Made by a program: the position numbers and the translations under genes. The notes below the pieces were generated by a model. It was not told the DNA's origin. It was given only the letters and a program-made list of their open reading frames with translations, and made no database searches. From Nakazawaea peltata (taxonomy: Eukaryota > Ascomycota > Pichiomycetes > Alaninales > Pachysolenaceae): 64,000 bases of DNA. The stretch covers positions 65,135 to 129,134 of the forward strand of contig BCGQ01000001.1 of NCBI GenBank assembly GCA_001599355.1, written 5' to 3'. How positions within the stretch are numbered: the stretch's first letter is position 1; every line of letters starts with the position of its first letter. Positions 28,980-38,927 of the stretch are shown piece by piece.

Positions 28980-31412
28980 ATGTTTCTGATTACTACAACC
29001 TCCCACCCGTCCTCTGATGTCACTAGACCCTCATTGGTACTCACAAATATGACCAGTGGTAAGAAATATTTGTTTGGAAATGTGCCCGAGGGCTGTCAAA
29101 GAATCATCGTGCTGAACAAAGTGGGTCTCAATAAGATTGACGAGATTTTCTTCACTGGAGCGGTCGATTGGGACTCTGTCGGAGGGTTGCCTGGATTTGT
29201 ATTGACCTCAGCTGATCAAGGTCGTAATTTCCTCCGCTTAAATTATTGTCTGGGCACCAACGGATTCTTCAAATATATCATAAGTACTTGGAGATACTTT
29301 GTGTTCAGATTTGGACTCAATTTGGAGTTAAATGAAGTAGAAAATGGACAAATAATTGACATGTCAAAGAATGCAGGTTTCAAAGTATTGCCTATTAGCT
29401 CTGAATCATCGATTTTAGGACCACAGGCTCCATTTTCCACCACTATAAAAAGCCAATATGAACTGTTATCAAAAATTGTCCAAAGAGTGTTCCCAAAACT
29501 CGAGGTTCCTTCCAAAAAAGAAGTAGTAAACACCATATCCCTTCCGAATATTCCTGTCCGCTCTACTCAGCTGTGTAGTTATGTCATTGAGTTCGAGCCG
29601 ATCCGTGGGAAATTCCTCGTTCAAAAACTGAAACTGTTAAACGTCCCTCCTGGACCTTCCTATGCCAAATTGACCAAAGGAGAGTCTGTTACTTTAGAAG
29701 ACGGTACTGTAGTCACTCCGGAACAGGTCATGGAACCTCTCAGATCTTTCAGTAAAGTTCTGATCCTTGATATTCCTCTGCCTGAGTATCTCGCATCTAC
29801 ATTGGGCAATAAAGCTTGGGATGACGATCAAATCACTTTGGTGTACCATTTCCTCGGGGAAAATGTAAATGTAAATGAAACTTTAGCTTCCCCAGAATAC
29901 CAGGAATTCTTCCAAAAGACCAAGAATGCTAAAAATTTCATCTCCCACAAAGATGTATGTGCTGATGAGATCAATTTCAAGACCTCGGCTTTACTTACTT
30001 TAAAATTAAAAGCTATCAATGATGAATTATTCAGATTGCCTCGAGCTAGTGACCTGAAAATTGAAATTCAAGGCCTGGAGAATGTCTCGCCCTTGAAAAC
30101 ACAACAATCCGTAGTCATTAAGCCTAATAATTCACTCGCCATCACCCAACCAGAGAGTGAGGGATCCAAAATTTATGAACAATTATACGATGAACATATC
30201 AAACCTTTGGGATTGGATTTTTATGCCAAAGAACAGACCATTTCATTGCAAAAGACAACTCAATCAACAACTAGAGACGTAGAGATCATCAATTTGGGTA
30301 CTGGATCGGCCCTTCCCTCAAATTATAGAAATGTCGTATCAACAATTGTGAGAGTTCCTGAACTGGATCTGGAAGGATTCAATTCCATTCTTTTAGATGC
30401 CGGAGAAAACAGTTTAGGTGCTATCCGTCGTCTCTTTACAACCGAAGAATATTCTAACTTCTTCCGTAACGAATTATCCATGATCTACCTCTCTCATTTA
30501 CATGCCGATCATCATCTTGGAATAGTTCCGTTAATTAAAGAATTCAACAAACTAAATCTGGACACAGATAAAAAATTAGTCCTTGTGTGTCCATGGCAAT
30601 ATGACAGATTCTTGAAAGAATGGTTCAAATTCAACGATAATGACTCTGAACTTGAAAATATCATATATTTGAATTGTGAGATTTTCGAGAAAACCCCCAA
30701 AAAATTCATGCCATTGAAACAATATCCCTTCTCGAGTATCGACAATTTGGATAATTTACCTAAAGAGTTCCATTCCAATTTGGAAGTCCGGCTCGATACT
30801 GCCCGTAAACTGTTGATGTCTATTTGCGATATCGTTGATATCAAGACTTGTAAACTGATTCACTGTGACTGGGCCTATCTCGTCTGTATAAAATTCAAGA
30901 ACCAAGGTTTCACTGTAGCTTATTCTGGAGACACAAGACCTGCTAGAGGGTTCCTTGATATTGCATCTAATTGTGATGTGTTGATTCATGAATCCACTTT
31001 GGAAGATCACTTGATCCAAGATCTGATAGATAAAAAACATACCACAATTTTGGAGCTGAAACATCTTCTGCTGTTAATGAAAGCTCGTTACTTAGTTCTC
31101 ACTCATTTCAGTCAGAGATATCCAAGATTGCCATGTGTCAATTTAGAGGAATCTGTAAAAAGAGATACAATTGAGAATTGTAGAGAGGTGGATAAATTCA
31201 GTATTTTCAATATGAAGTTGGATCCAAACCGTACTCCGGAAATTCCTGATTCCAATATTATTTACTCGTTTGATAATATGTGGTACAAGTTGGGGGACTT
31301 ACATTTGCAATATGACAAATTTTCAAAATTGGATTTATCTATTTTGGAGAAACTGTTAGTTGAGGAGGAGGAAACTAATGAGAAGAAGAGGAGTAGTGGT
31401 GAGATGGAGTGA
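28980..31412 (+). CDS. TRZ1: Long-form tRNase Z (3' tRNA-processing endonuclease)
   Basis: 810 aa from the first in-frame ATG at 28980 (yeast Trz1 838), whose MFLITTTSHPSSD matches the yeast start. The N-terminal half is the inactive metallo-beta-lactamase repeat with the flexible arm; the C-terminal half carries the catalytic zinc motif HLHADHHLG at 506-514, the AYSGDTRPARG block, HESTLEDHL and the final LTHFSQRYPR. Known reaction: removal of tRNA 3' trailers in nucleus and mitochondria. Converges on HBS1. Confidence 0.95.
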   Translation: MFLITTTSHPSSDVTRPSLVLTNMTSGKKYLFGNVPEGCQRIIVLNKVGLNKIDEIFFTGAVDWDSVGGLPGFVLTSADQGRNFLRLNYCLGTNGFFKYIISTWRYFVFRFGLNLELNEVENGQIIDMSKNAGFKVLPISSESSILGPQAPFSTTIKSQYELLSKIVQRVFPKLEVPSKKEVVNTISLPNIPVRSTQLCSYVIEFEPIRGKFLVQKLKLLNVPPGPSYAKLTKGESVTLEDGTVVTPEQVMEPLRSFSKVLILDIPLPEYLASTLGNKAWDDDQITLVYHFLGENVNVNETLASPEYQEFFQKTKNAKNFISHKDVCADEINFKTSALLTLKLKAINDELFRLPRASDLKIEIQGLENVSPLKTQQSVVIKPNNSLAITQPESEGSKIYEQLYDEHIKPLGLDFYAKEQTISLQKTTQSTTRDVEIINLGTGSALPSNYRNVVSTIVRVPELDLEGFNSILLDAGENSLGAIRRLFTTEEYSNFFRNELSMIYLSHLHADHHLGIVPLIKEFNKLNLDTDKKLVLVCPWQYDRFLKEWFKFNDNDSELENIIYLNCEIFEKTPKKFMPLKQYPFSSIDNLDNLPKEFHSNLEVRLDTARKLLMSICDIVDIKTCKLIHCDWAYLVCIKFKNQGFTVAYSGDTRPARGFLDIASNCDVLIHESTLEDHLIQDLIDKKHTTILELKHLLLLMKARYLVLTHFSQRYPRLPCVNLEESVKRDTIENCREVDKFSIFNMKLDPNRTPEIPDSNIIYSFDNMWYKLGDLHLQYDKFSKLDLSILEKLLVEEEETNEKKRSSGEME

Positions 31413-31649
31413 ATTTCCACCATCTCAATTATGTAATTAGACTATAATTGAATAATTACCGTTCAGGATATTTCTGAATCTTGTGTAGCTTCTCTTGTGT
31501 AGCCTTCGTAGGTATTTCATTAGGGGTGATTCATTAGGGGTGATGGAATTAGGGGTTAATGGTCGTGTATAACCAATATTCTTGTTTAGGAAATCTAATT
31601 AAAACCTTTATCTTATCAGTTTATTGAATATGCTATTTATCTAAAGTCT

Positions 31650-33969
31650 TCATTCAACAATTCTACCACATCCAATCACTTTATCACCCTTTCTAATGAC
31701 CACTCTCGATAATTTATCCATACTTAAACTATATGCTGCCTTATGATCTAATTGAATAATCACCTTCGCACTTTGACCGGAAACTAAATGTCTCTTTTTG
31801 TATGGTTTCTCATCTATTGAACCGTCTGTGGATTTCTTGAAGATGGACTCAATTTTGGAAATTTTCGACTCATATTGTTTACAGTTATGGAATAACACAA
31901 AGGATGCACCAATCAATAAAGGTTTATCCAAGTCGAATAACTTCAATTCGATCTTCAATTGGTCATTTGATTTGAAATCATCGGGTTGATCAGTGAAAAT
32001 ATCTCCATTACTTACTAATGAAACATCCTCTGATTGAACTACTCTTAATTTCAAGTTTGATACGAAATCTCCCTTCTTGATCAGATCCTTAGATTCGATT
32101 TTCAAAATACTACCCGTTGGGAAAGTCTTGATTTCACAACCATTGGAAGAGTATCCCAAATTGACACGGCCGTTGATCTTCAACTCTTTTTCAGATGAAG
32201 AATCCAAAACCTCGGTGGCTGTCAATACAAACGGTTCCTCCAAGAACTCTGACTGTCTACTTTGAACCAGCTCTTGCAAGCAATCCATTAAAGTGAAATT
32301 CCAGTCGATTTTATTAGACGACTTCACCACATTGTATCCGAGCAAACCACTGATAGGTACAAACTTCAAGTATTCTTTTTTAAACCCAATCAGCTCCAAA
32401 TCTCTGGTCAATGAATCAATGACAGGCTCCAATTCTGATGTTTTGAAATCAAAGAGATCAAACTTATTGATAGCCACGATCAAACTATCGATTCCCAAAT
32501 TCTTACTAATTAAAACTTGTTCCTTGATCTTCAGGAATCCATCGGTATGATCATTACAATCCACTAAGACAACTCCCACATCAGCCTGTGAAATTCCATT
32601 GATTAACTGGGGGACATAGTCTTTATGGCCTGGTGAATCGATGATATTGAACTTCAGAGTATCAGTTTCCACCGAGGTAGTCACAATATCTACGGTGACA
32701 CCTCTAGATCTTTCTTCATCAGTCTGATCCATGATCCACAGAAGCAGGAATGAGCCCTTACCGATCTTATCACTCTCTTGTTGCAATTTATGAAGAGTCT
32801 TGGAGTCGACTACATTCAAATCATACAACATACGGCCAACAAGAGTCGATTTCCCACTATCCACATGACCGAATATGACAAATGACAACTGAGGTTTCAA
32901 ATTCAGTGGCAGAGGTGGCTTTTTAGAGGACTTTTTCAACAGTTTTTCAACTGGAGCCTTCTTCTGAGAAATACTCAACTTGTTCAAATCCTCAAACAGA
33001 TTAGCCTGTGCTTGTAAGATGACATCATCGGGACTTGGTTTGGAGAAATTAGATGTCACTTTTTTCACTATGATTTCATCGTTAGTATATATTGGTCGTA
33101 ATATGTCGTAATAACTATCATCTAGTTTGCGTTTTTTTGAGTTTGAGGTCAAGACAGAGGTGAATTTGGTTCTTGATATTGTGATGAGAGAGTCATTGAG
33201 ACCTACTCTCGATGCAATGATATGAGCTGGAGTTGGTTTAGGAACAACCATTGGTGATTCAACTGGAGAAACTACTGGAGAAACTACTGGCTCGACCGGT
33301 GTTGGGTCACGTGCCAAGTCACGTGACTGATCAACTCCGACCTTGTCAGCTTCCTTCACCACTGGTGCTTTATTCATATCCTTAATTGGTCTCCTTGTAA
33401 TTGGTCGCACCTCTCCTCCACGCAATGAATCTAATATAGAGATAGCCCTTTCAGAACCTTCACCTTCAACCTGTTTCTGTTCCAACTTCAGCAGCAGTCT
33501 CTTCTTCAGCAACATTGCCAACTTAGAAGAACCCGCCACCATCACATTCCGAGGATAAAATAACATCAAACCTAAAATCCGTTAGTCGAACTATGATCAT
33601 TTGATAAAATAACACATCAAAACACTCCACTAGAAGATTGCAAAAGATCAATAATTCAACTTCCTAACGGAATCAAAATGATAGAGTTAATAAAAGATAC
33701 TTACGTGGCTTCGGCTTATAAACCGTCTTGATCTCCAGAGTGGCATCCTCTACATTGTAGTAGTTCAACCACAAATACTTTTTGAGGACTTGGTCATTGA
33801 TCTCGGAATTGCCGTACTCTTTGAATTGGCTCCTTATGATGGGGAGCAGGTCATATAATTGGTCATATTCGTCATCTGGTAAGTCATCTTCGATCAATTC
33901 TTGATCTTGATCTTGGTCGTCCAGTAATTCATCATAGAAGTCATCTTCATCCACGAAATTAGACGCCAT
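31650..33969 (-). CDS. HBS1: HBS1/SKI7 translational GTPase, spliced, with two possible acceptors
   Basis: Exon 1 is 33969-33705; exon 2 is 33571-31650, giving 728 aa. Exon 1 carries the Hbs1 N-terminal domain (acidic, then VLKKYLWLNYYNVEDATLEIK). The GTPase domain has GHVDSGKS, DSPGHKDY and NKFD, all intact, so this is an active Hbs1-type GTPase, followed by beta-barrel domains II and III. Between the intron and the GTPase lies a long linker holding ISRTKFTSVL and PSPDDVILQAQ. Use of the in-frame acceptor at 33069-33068 would shorten the protein to 560 aa, near yeast Hbs1 (611). Known role: with Dom34 rescues stalled ribosomes; Ski7 links the exosome to the Ski complex. Confidence 0.93.
33068..33087 (-). 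promoter_or_regulatory. HBS1: Alternative 3' splice site inside HBS1/SKI7 exon 2
   Basis: A perfect TACTAAC (33087-33081) followed 11 nt later by an AG (33069-33068). Joining exon 1 here is phase-compatible and deletes exactly 504 nt (168 codons). Confidence 0.7.
33572..33704 (-). other. HBS1: Intron of HBS1/SKI7 (proximal acceptor)
   Basis: 133 nt: donor GTAAGT, branch-like GACTAAC, acceptor TTTTAG (33573-33572). Phase 1 joining C|GT. The first acceptor gives the long isoform. Confidence 0.88.
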
Positions 33970-35700
33970 TTCCTTGCTTGCTTACAGTGTTAGCTCCTTA
34001 GTTCCTTGCCGCGTATAATTGTTAAGCGCTGAAGTTGACCAACGTGAAGAACTAAGGGGGCGTTTTGGGATTTCGTGCACTACTAATGTCAAGATCAGGG
34101 GATTTTGGTTTGTATGCACTACCTTCTTGTATGTCCGAATTCAGTAATTCATTCCATGTGAGTGTTCTGATATTTCGGAACGTGCGAAAGCCCCGAACTT
34201 TAAAGGCTAAATGTATAGCAGAAGCCAGAACGAAATTCTGCAGGTCTAGGCCCGTATTGTCCTCCGCGGGGTGGAAGATAAGTGACAGGAAGCAAACAAA
34301 GGAGAACGATTTGGGGTCTATAGAGAGAAACTTGTAGGGAATGACGGGGATTGGGATAGGATCATCGCATGGACATGAAGTTAGCAAGATCTGATTTCAT
34401 GAAATTGGGTCGTTTCGAGTTTCTTTTCGAGTCTTGGGTGGTTGCTGTAGGTTCTGAATGGAATTGGCAACCAATGCTACAAGATAGTCTACGTATTTAG
34501 GTTGAGTAGGTTGGTTTTCAGCCTATATTAGATGATAGTGTGTTTTAGTGTATCGTCCTATGTTTAATTGGTCTTGGTCATGATTAGTTATGAATTTTTG
34601 ACACTACCGTGGTCTAGATGAGGGGTGAGTTTAGTACTTGCCATTGCACTCAATTATTCTTGTTGCTAGAGACCAACAAAACATTCTGACCATGGACTAC
34701 AAATCCCAGATATTACTGTGGATCGGGTAGTTCTGTTTTGTTGTTGTAATTGCTACTTATCTGTATTACAATCTCTAATTGCAGCCCTGTTCTTCGATTC
34801 CCTTCAATTTAAGTCACCGTACTTAATGAAAGAAAGCAGAAAAAACAATATCGTTAATTCTGCGCTACCAGTTGTATTGAGACAAAATTTGATCTTCCTA
34901 TGTATCTACTGCAAAAGGGTCTACTTTTCATAATATAGATGCTCTAGAATTCCCATTTTCAGAATCCCCAACTTGTAATTTTTCGCCCGATTAGTACAGC
35001 TTATTATTTTACTAAATAATTAGCACTGGAATAATGCCACCTTTAGTGTGACTCTTACTTGGCTCCGCTATTGTGCGGTGTCGAAAAAATTCTAGAATCT
35101 GGAGAAGCAAAATCGGAAAGCAAAATAACAAGCCCAGAACTTTGTCGATAAATGTCTGAATCATTTCTCAAAAGGTAACCCATAGCCTGAGACCGGGTTG
35201 CCCGGTGTTTTGTATCCTATGTGGCGTAGACACTAAAGCGACATTTTACTCAGCCTTTACAAAATTAAATACTCGTTAAAAGTTATCCAAGTAACACCGC
35301 CCAGTTTGTAGAATCCCCTGAAAAATCTGCATTCGCAACCGAATCCGAACTATCTCGGTTTCATTCTCCATACATTATTCACATCCATTAAACTTTGCTC
35401 TTCAATTTTTTTAGTCTTCTACCCATTAAAGAATCTAATTGCTTTTAGTGTTTCAGAACAGAAAAAAATCCCAAAAGAAACGAAAACCCCCCTATGAAAG
35501 CACACAAGGAATCACATAAATAATACATTATCTCCCTAAGCAGATTTGACGAGTCTGGATTCCAGAAAATCACATCATATATAAACTCACAAAAAGGTAT
35601 TGGTTTCAGGTATCAATATAGCTTCATATAAGAAACCAAGTGCTTCGCTCCTTTTGTTGGCATCCTGTCCAAACCGCATTATCTATAGAATCGAAAGTTT
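33970..35700. other. Long intergenic region (HBS1 to zinc-binding orphan)
   Basis: 1.73 kb. The first 400 bp (about 34040-34400) is more GC-rich than its surroundings and open on both strands (111 codons minus, 90 codons plus, neither with an ATG at its start). The remaining 1.3 kb is AT-rich, with a hairpin ACCGGGTTGCCCGGT near 35193. I see no tRNA, snRNA or conserved ncRNA signature. It is probably the large promoter of the gene at 35701 plus unexplained sequence. Confidence 0.45.
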
Positions 35701-36345
35701 ATGTTGATCATCGACGACAGCTACATTGGGGAAAATCTGAAAATGATGAGTGTACCTAATAATGGCATTACAGAAAGGATACTGGAAGGTTCGGACCAGT
35801 ATCCACTAGATAAAATACAACCGAAACATACCCATCGCAAGGGTCTTAGCAGGCAAGGAAGTAAAGGAAGTACAATGTTCATAAATTTGAGCAGCACCCC
35901 TGTTGTGGATTTCTCACAACTGTCAGATGGAAGTAGTGTAGGGGAAGATATGAACTATAATACAAATCGCAATGCAAGTGTGATATCGACGGCATCATTC
36001 AATTCAAACTCGGGCCAACTGTCTTTAGCAACCCCCATCTCACAACAAGAGACGGTGTTCATACAGCTGGACCCGGAGTCGCGCACGAGAACCATGTCGC
36101 TGATGCAGCTCGAATTTGACCATAATAAAATTATCCAATGGTATTGTTGTGAGTGTGCTAATCCTCATGGAAATATCTCGGAGTTTGTGAATACCACCCC
36201 AGATTATTATCTCCGCAGTGATTGTATCCGTTGTAATCATATCATGTGTCCATATTGTACCAAGGGGCGACTCCACCAATATATTGTGGACCTTAGTGAG
36301 GATGCGCATCCCCATGAAGATGCGGTATCTTTTCAATCGGTTTAG
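35701..36345 (+). CDS. Orphan protein with a C-terminal Cys-rich zinc-binding-like module
   Basis: 214 aa; not recognised. Residues 1-140 are polar, Ser/Asn-rich and probably disordered. Residues 147-186 carry W-Y-C-C-x-C then C-I-R-C-N-H-I-M-C-P-Y-C, with Cys149/150/152, Cys175, Cys178, His180, Cys183 and Cys186: enough ligands for one or two zinc ions. The pattern W-x-C-x2-C ... C-x2-C-x-H-x2-C-x2-C recalls small zinc domains in filamentous-fungal hypothetical proteins (inference). The 1.7 kb upstream suggests complex regulation. Starts at an ATG at 35701; a downstream Met15 or Met16 is also possible. Confidence 0.65.
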   Translation: MLIIDDSYIGENLKMMSVPNNGITERILEGSDQYPLDKIQPKHTHRKGLSRQGSKGSTMFINLSSTPVVDFSQLSDGSSVGEDMNYNTNRNASVISTASFNSNSGQLSLATPISQQETVFIQLDPESRTRTMSLMQLEFDHNKIIQWYCCECANPHGNISEFVNTTPDYYLRSDCIRCNHIMCPYCTKGRLHQYIVDLSEDAHPHEDAVSFQSV

Positions 36346-36616
36346 TCTCATTGCATCATGTTTATTTCTTTGTATATTGCATTAGTTTAGGGTTAGGGTT
36401 GATTTTAATAAATACAGAAGATGGTAGTTGAGTATGTAGTAATTTGCCTTAGTATTAGCCCTTAGTGTTAAGTATCCCCTAAGTAGCCCCCAAGTATCCC
36501 CTATTTTGAGTATCCTCAGCAAATTATCATTTCCCAATTTGGAAATCAAAGAAAAAATTTCACTATAAAAATTTAAACTATGAGAGAAGACCTTGTTAAG
36601 GCAGGATAGTGACAAT

Positions 36617-37612
36617 ATGAGTGTGATATCCATCACTAAAGCATCCAATTATACACGTGAAATCGAAGACGATGACTCTTTGATTGACGGCGATTCATCA
36701 GATATCGAAATGAATGAAGAATCTCGTCATAACGAAGAGTCTGAAATCGTCACTCCCGGAGAATTAATCACAGATGACCCTATTTGGATGAGAGGTCATG
36801 GAACATACTACCTCAACGAATCTACATACTCATCATGTGCTGGAAAGATCATGAAAGTGAATAAATTATTGAGTGTGAAACCTCTTCGTGGCAGATACCA
36901 ACCGGAAACCGGAGATCATATCATTGGAAGAATCACCGAAGTAGGTCCAAAGAGATGGAAAGTCGATATTGGACTGAAAACCGATGCAGTTTTATTATTA
37001 GGATCAGTAAATTTACCGGGAGGTATTCTCAGAAGAAAATCAGATTCTGACGAATTAACAATGAGAAATTTCTTAAAAGAGGGGGACTTATTAAACTGTG
37101 AAGTCCAAACGTTATTCCAAGACGGAACTCTGTTTTTGCATACAAGATCACTCAAATACGGGAAATTAAGAAATGGAATATTATTCAAACTGCCATCTTC
37201 ACTTGTCATTAGATCTAAAAATCATCATCATCAACTCCCAGGTGGGGTCAGTGTCATCATCGGATTAAACGGTTACGTCTGGTTATATAAGACCAAAAAA
37301 CAAGACTCCATCGTCAAAGATGCCATCACCAAGATGGAAGAAATATCTTCATGGGAAATTTACTCTGACAAAAATGACGAAATCTCAGAAACCTTAAGGA
37401 ACACAATACTGAGATACTACAACATCTTTCGTATTTTGCTGACGAACGAGATCGGAATCAGCGAGTCCCGAATCGTTCTGTTATACGAATTGAGTATGTA
37501 CTACGAAAATGTGAACGATTTGATCGATTTGGATGTGATGGAAACATTAGGTGCGGATTTGATCCAACAAGAAAAAATGAGAGGAAACGGATCCTCGGTC
37601 GTTAACGAATAA
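36617..37612 (+). CDS. RRP4: RNA exosome cap subunit Rrp4
   Basis: 331 aa from the ATG at 36617 (upstream in-frame TTG rejected; yeast Rrp4 359). The N-terminal domain has VTPGELITDDPIWMRGHGTY, the S1 domain GDHIIGRITEVGPKRWKVDIG and LLGSVNLPGGILRRKS, and the KH domain the GGVSVIIGLNGYVWL block. Known role: one of three S1/KH cap proteins of the nuclear and cytoplasmic exosome. Only 3 bp separate its stop from that of UFE1. Confidence 0.95.
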   Translation: MSVISITKASNYTREIEDDDSLIDGDSSDIEMNEESRHNEESEIVTPGELITDDPIWMRGHGTYYLNESTYSSCAGKIMKVNKLLSVKPLRGRYQPETGDHIIGRITEVGPKRWKVDIGLKTDAVLLLGSVNLPGGILRRKSDSDELTMRNFLKEGDLLNCEVQTLFQDGTLFLHTRSLKYGKLRNGILFKLPSSLVIRSKNHHHQLPGGVSVIIGLNGYVWLYKTKKQDSIVKDAITKMEEISSWEIYSDKNDEISETLRNTILRYYNIFRILLTNEIGISESRIVLLYELSMYYENVNDLIDLDVMETLGADLIQQEKMRGNGSSVVNE

Positions 37613-37615
37613 ATG

Positions 37616-38527
37616 CTAAGGTTTTATATAATCAATTAATAGTACCATAACCCCACTAAAGATGAGGATGTACATGATGTAGTTCCCCCTCCCACTCAAC
37701 GAAGTCTCCAGTTTACGCAATTGACGATTCGACAGTTGAAGGTCATCCATGATGAAATCGTTGTTTTCCACTATGGTATTAATTTGCAGATTCTGCTCGG
37801 TGATTTTCATGAGCAATTCTTTCTGTAAATTCATCACTTCTTCTACTGATTTTTCCAACTGGGAGATTTTCTGGAGCTCATCTTGTTTGTTTGAGAGCAA
37901 AAGCAGATGGTTTTCTTGTTGGAGGAGGAGTAATTGTTGGTCAGAGACCTGGGTCGGTGAGGTCAGCTGTTTCTCCTCGATGATCTGAATCGATTCCGTA
38001 GCATTATAATTGGCCAACGAAGTCAATTGTCTCTTCTTATTCAACCTCACTTGTTTCATCTCTGTCAAGAATTCGGTCAGCTCTTGTAACTCCCCTAAAA
38101 CATACTGTAATACATTGGCCCTAAGCTTGATATTCACTTGTAAATACAACGACATCTCCAGAGACAAAAGTTTGAATCTCTTCAGTAATTTGGCCTCGTC
38201 GAATTCGGTTTTGCTCCCATTGGTCTTCTCCAACGATTTGTACATCTTATTCAATCTGCTCACATACACGGCAGATTGGTCATCTATATAATCTTTCTCC
38301 AGTTCATCTCCTTCATCTAATAATAAATATTTCCCGCGAAGAGCGGCGATCTCATCTTTGAATCCACGTACGAGTCCATGTAATTTGTACGCGTCTTGGA
38401 TGAACCTTGAGTTGAATTCACGTTCTTCTTCACGAATCAAAGGGTGCGATTTGGGTTTGGCTCTTTCGACTTTGTATTCTTCTTCTACAAGATGGGTGAT
38501 TTGTTTGAATTTTGCGGTTAAGTCCAT
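37616..38527 (-). CDS. UFE1: ER t-SNARE Ufe1 (syntaxin-18 type)
   Basis: 303 aa. An N-terminal helical region (MDLTAKFKQITHLVEEE) is followed by a Qa-SNARE motif from about 205 to 270 with its zero-layer Gln in MKITEQNLQIN, and one C-terminal membrane anchor (MYILIFSGVMVLLIDYI). Known role: target SNARE for Golgi-to-ER retrograde transport, with Sec20 and Use1. The call as Ufe1 rather than another syntaxin rests on the tail anchor, size and N-terminal pattern. Divergent from VPS5. Confidence 0.82.
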   Translation of the reverse strand: MDLTAKFKQITHLVEEEYKVERAKPKSHPLIREEEREFNSRFIQDAYKLHGLVRGFKDEIAALRGKYLLLDEGDELEKDYIDDQSAVYVSRLNKMYKSLEKTNGSKTEFDEAKLLKRFKLLSLEMSLYLQVNIKLRANVLQYVLGELQELTEFLTEMKQVRLNKKRQLTSLANYNATESIQIIEEKQLTSPTQVSDQQLLLLQQENHLLLLSNKQDELQKISQLEKSVEEVMNLQKELLMKITEQNLQINTIVENNDFIMDDLQLSNRQLRKLETSLSGRGNYIMYILIFSGVMVLLIDYIKP

Positions 38528-38927
38528 TTTGCGATCGATTGCGGGGTTATATTTCGTTCAACTTCGGCCCTTTGGCTATCAACAGCTCTTCCCAGCAGGT
38601 TCCCAGCAACTTTCCAGCTCTTCCTTCTCGACTCGTATCTTTTCTTATGCGTGTTCTTTAAAATCTCATTTTCATTGAGCAAAAAAGTGGATTAATTTTA
38701 CTTTTCCACCTGGCGAAACTGACAGAATTCTCATTTTCACTGAGCAACTCAGTCACCGCTCACTCACCGCTCACTCACCGCTTCTCCCACCGATCACCAT
38801 CCGTGTGCCAAATAATTTCCTCAGCATTTTATCACTTTACTCCTCAATCTCCCTCGCGCAACCCGATAAAAACCCGCCCTTACTCCAATTAACCGCCAAT
38901 TCATCCCATCCAACCACTCTACAAACC
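38528..38927. promoter_or_regulatory. Divergent UFE1 / VPS5 promoter
   Basis: 400 bp. Contains a duplicated TCTCATTTTCAYTGAGCAA (near 38664 and 38730) and a CACTCACCGCT tandem repeat (about 38752-38785). An open stretch in the VPS5 frame before the ATG (from 38805) is not supported as coding. Confidence 0.45.

Noticed and set aside
33300-33330. Two CACGTG E-boxes
   Set aside because: They lie inside HBS1 coding sequence and follow codons for a repeated Arg-Asp run, so no regulatory claim is made.
34052-34387. 111-codon minus-strand open stretch as a gene
   Set aside because: It starts at TTG with no ATG and an equally long frame lies opposite; kept as a finding, not annotated as a gene.
38388-38393. 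ACGCGT near 38390
   Set aside because: It is inside the UFE1 coding sequence and not near a start codon.
38805-38927. Longer VPS5 start with 41 extra residues
   Set aside because: The only start codon there is GTG and the peptide is leader-like low complexity; the ATG at 38928 fits the family.
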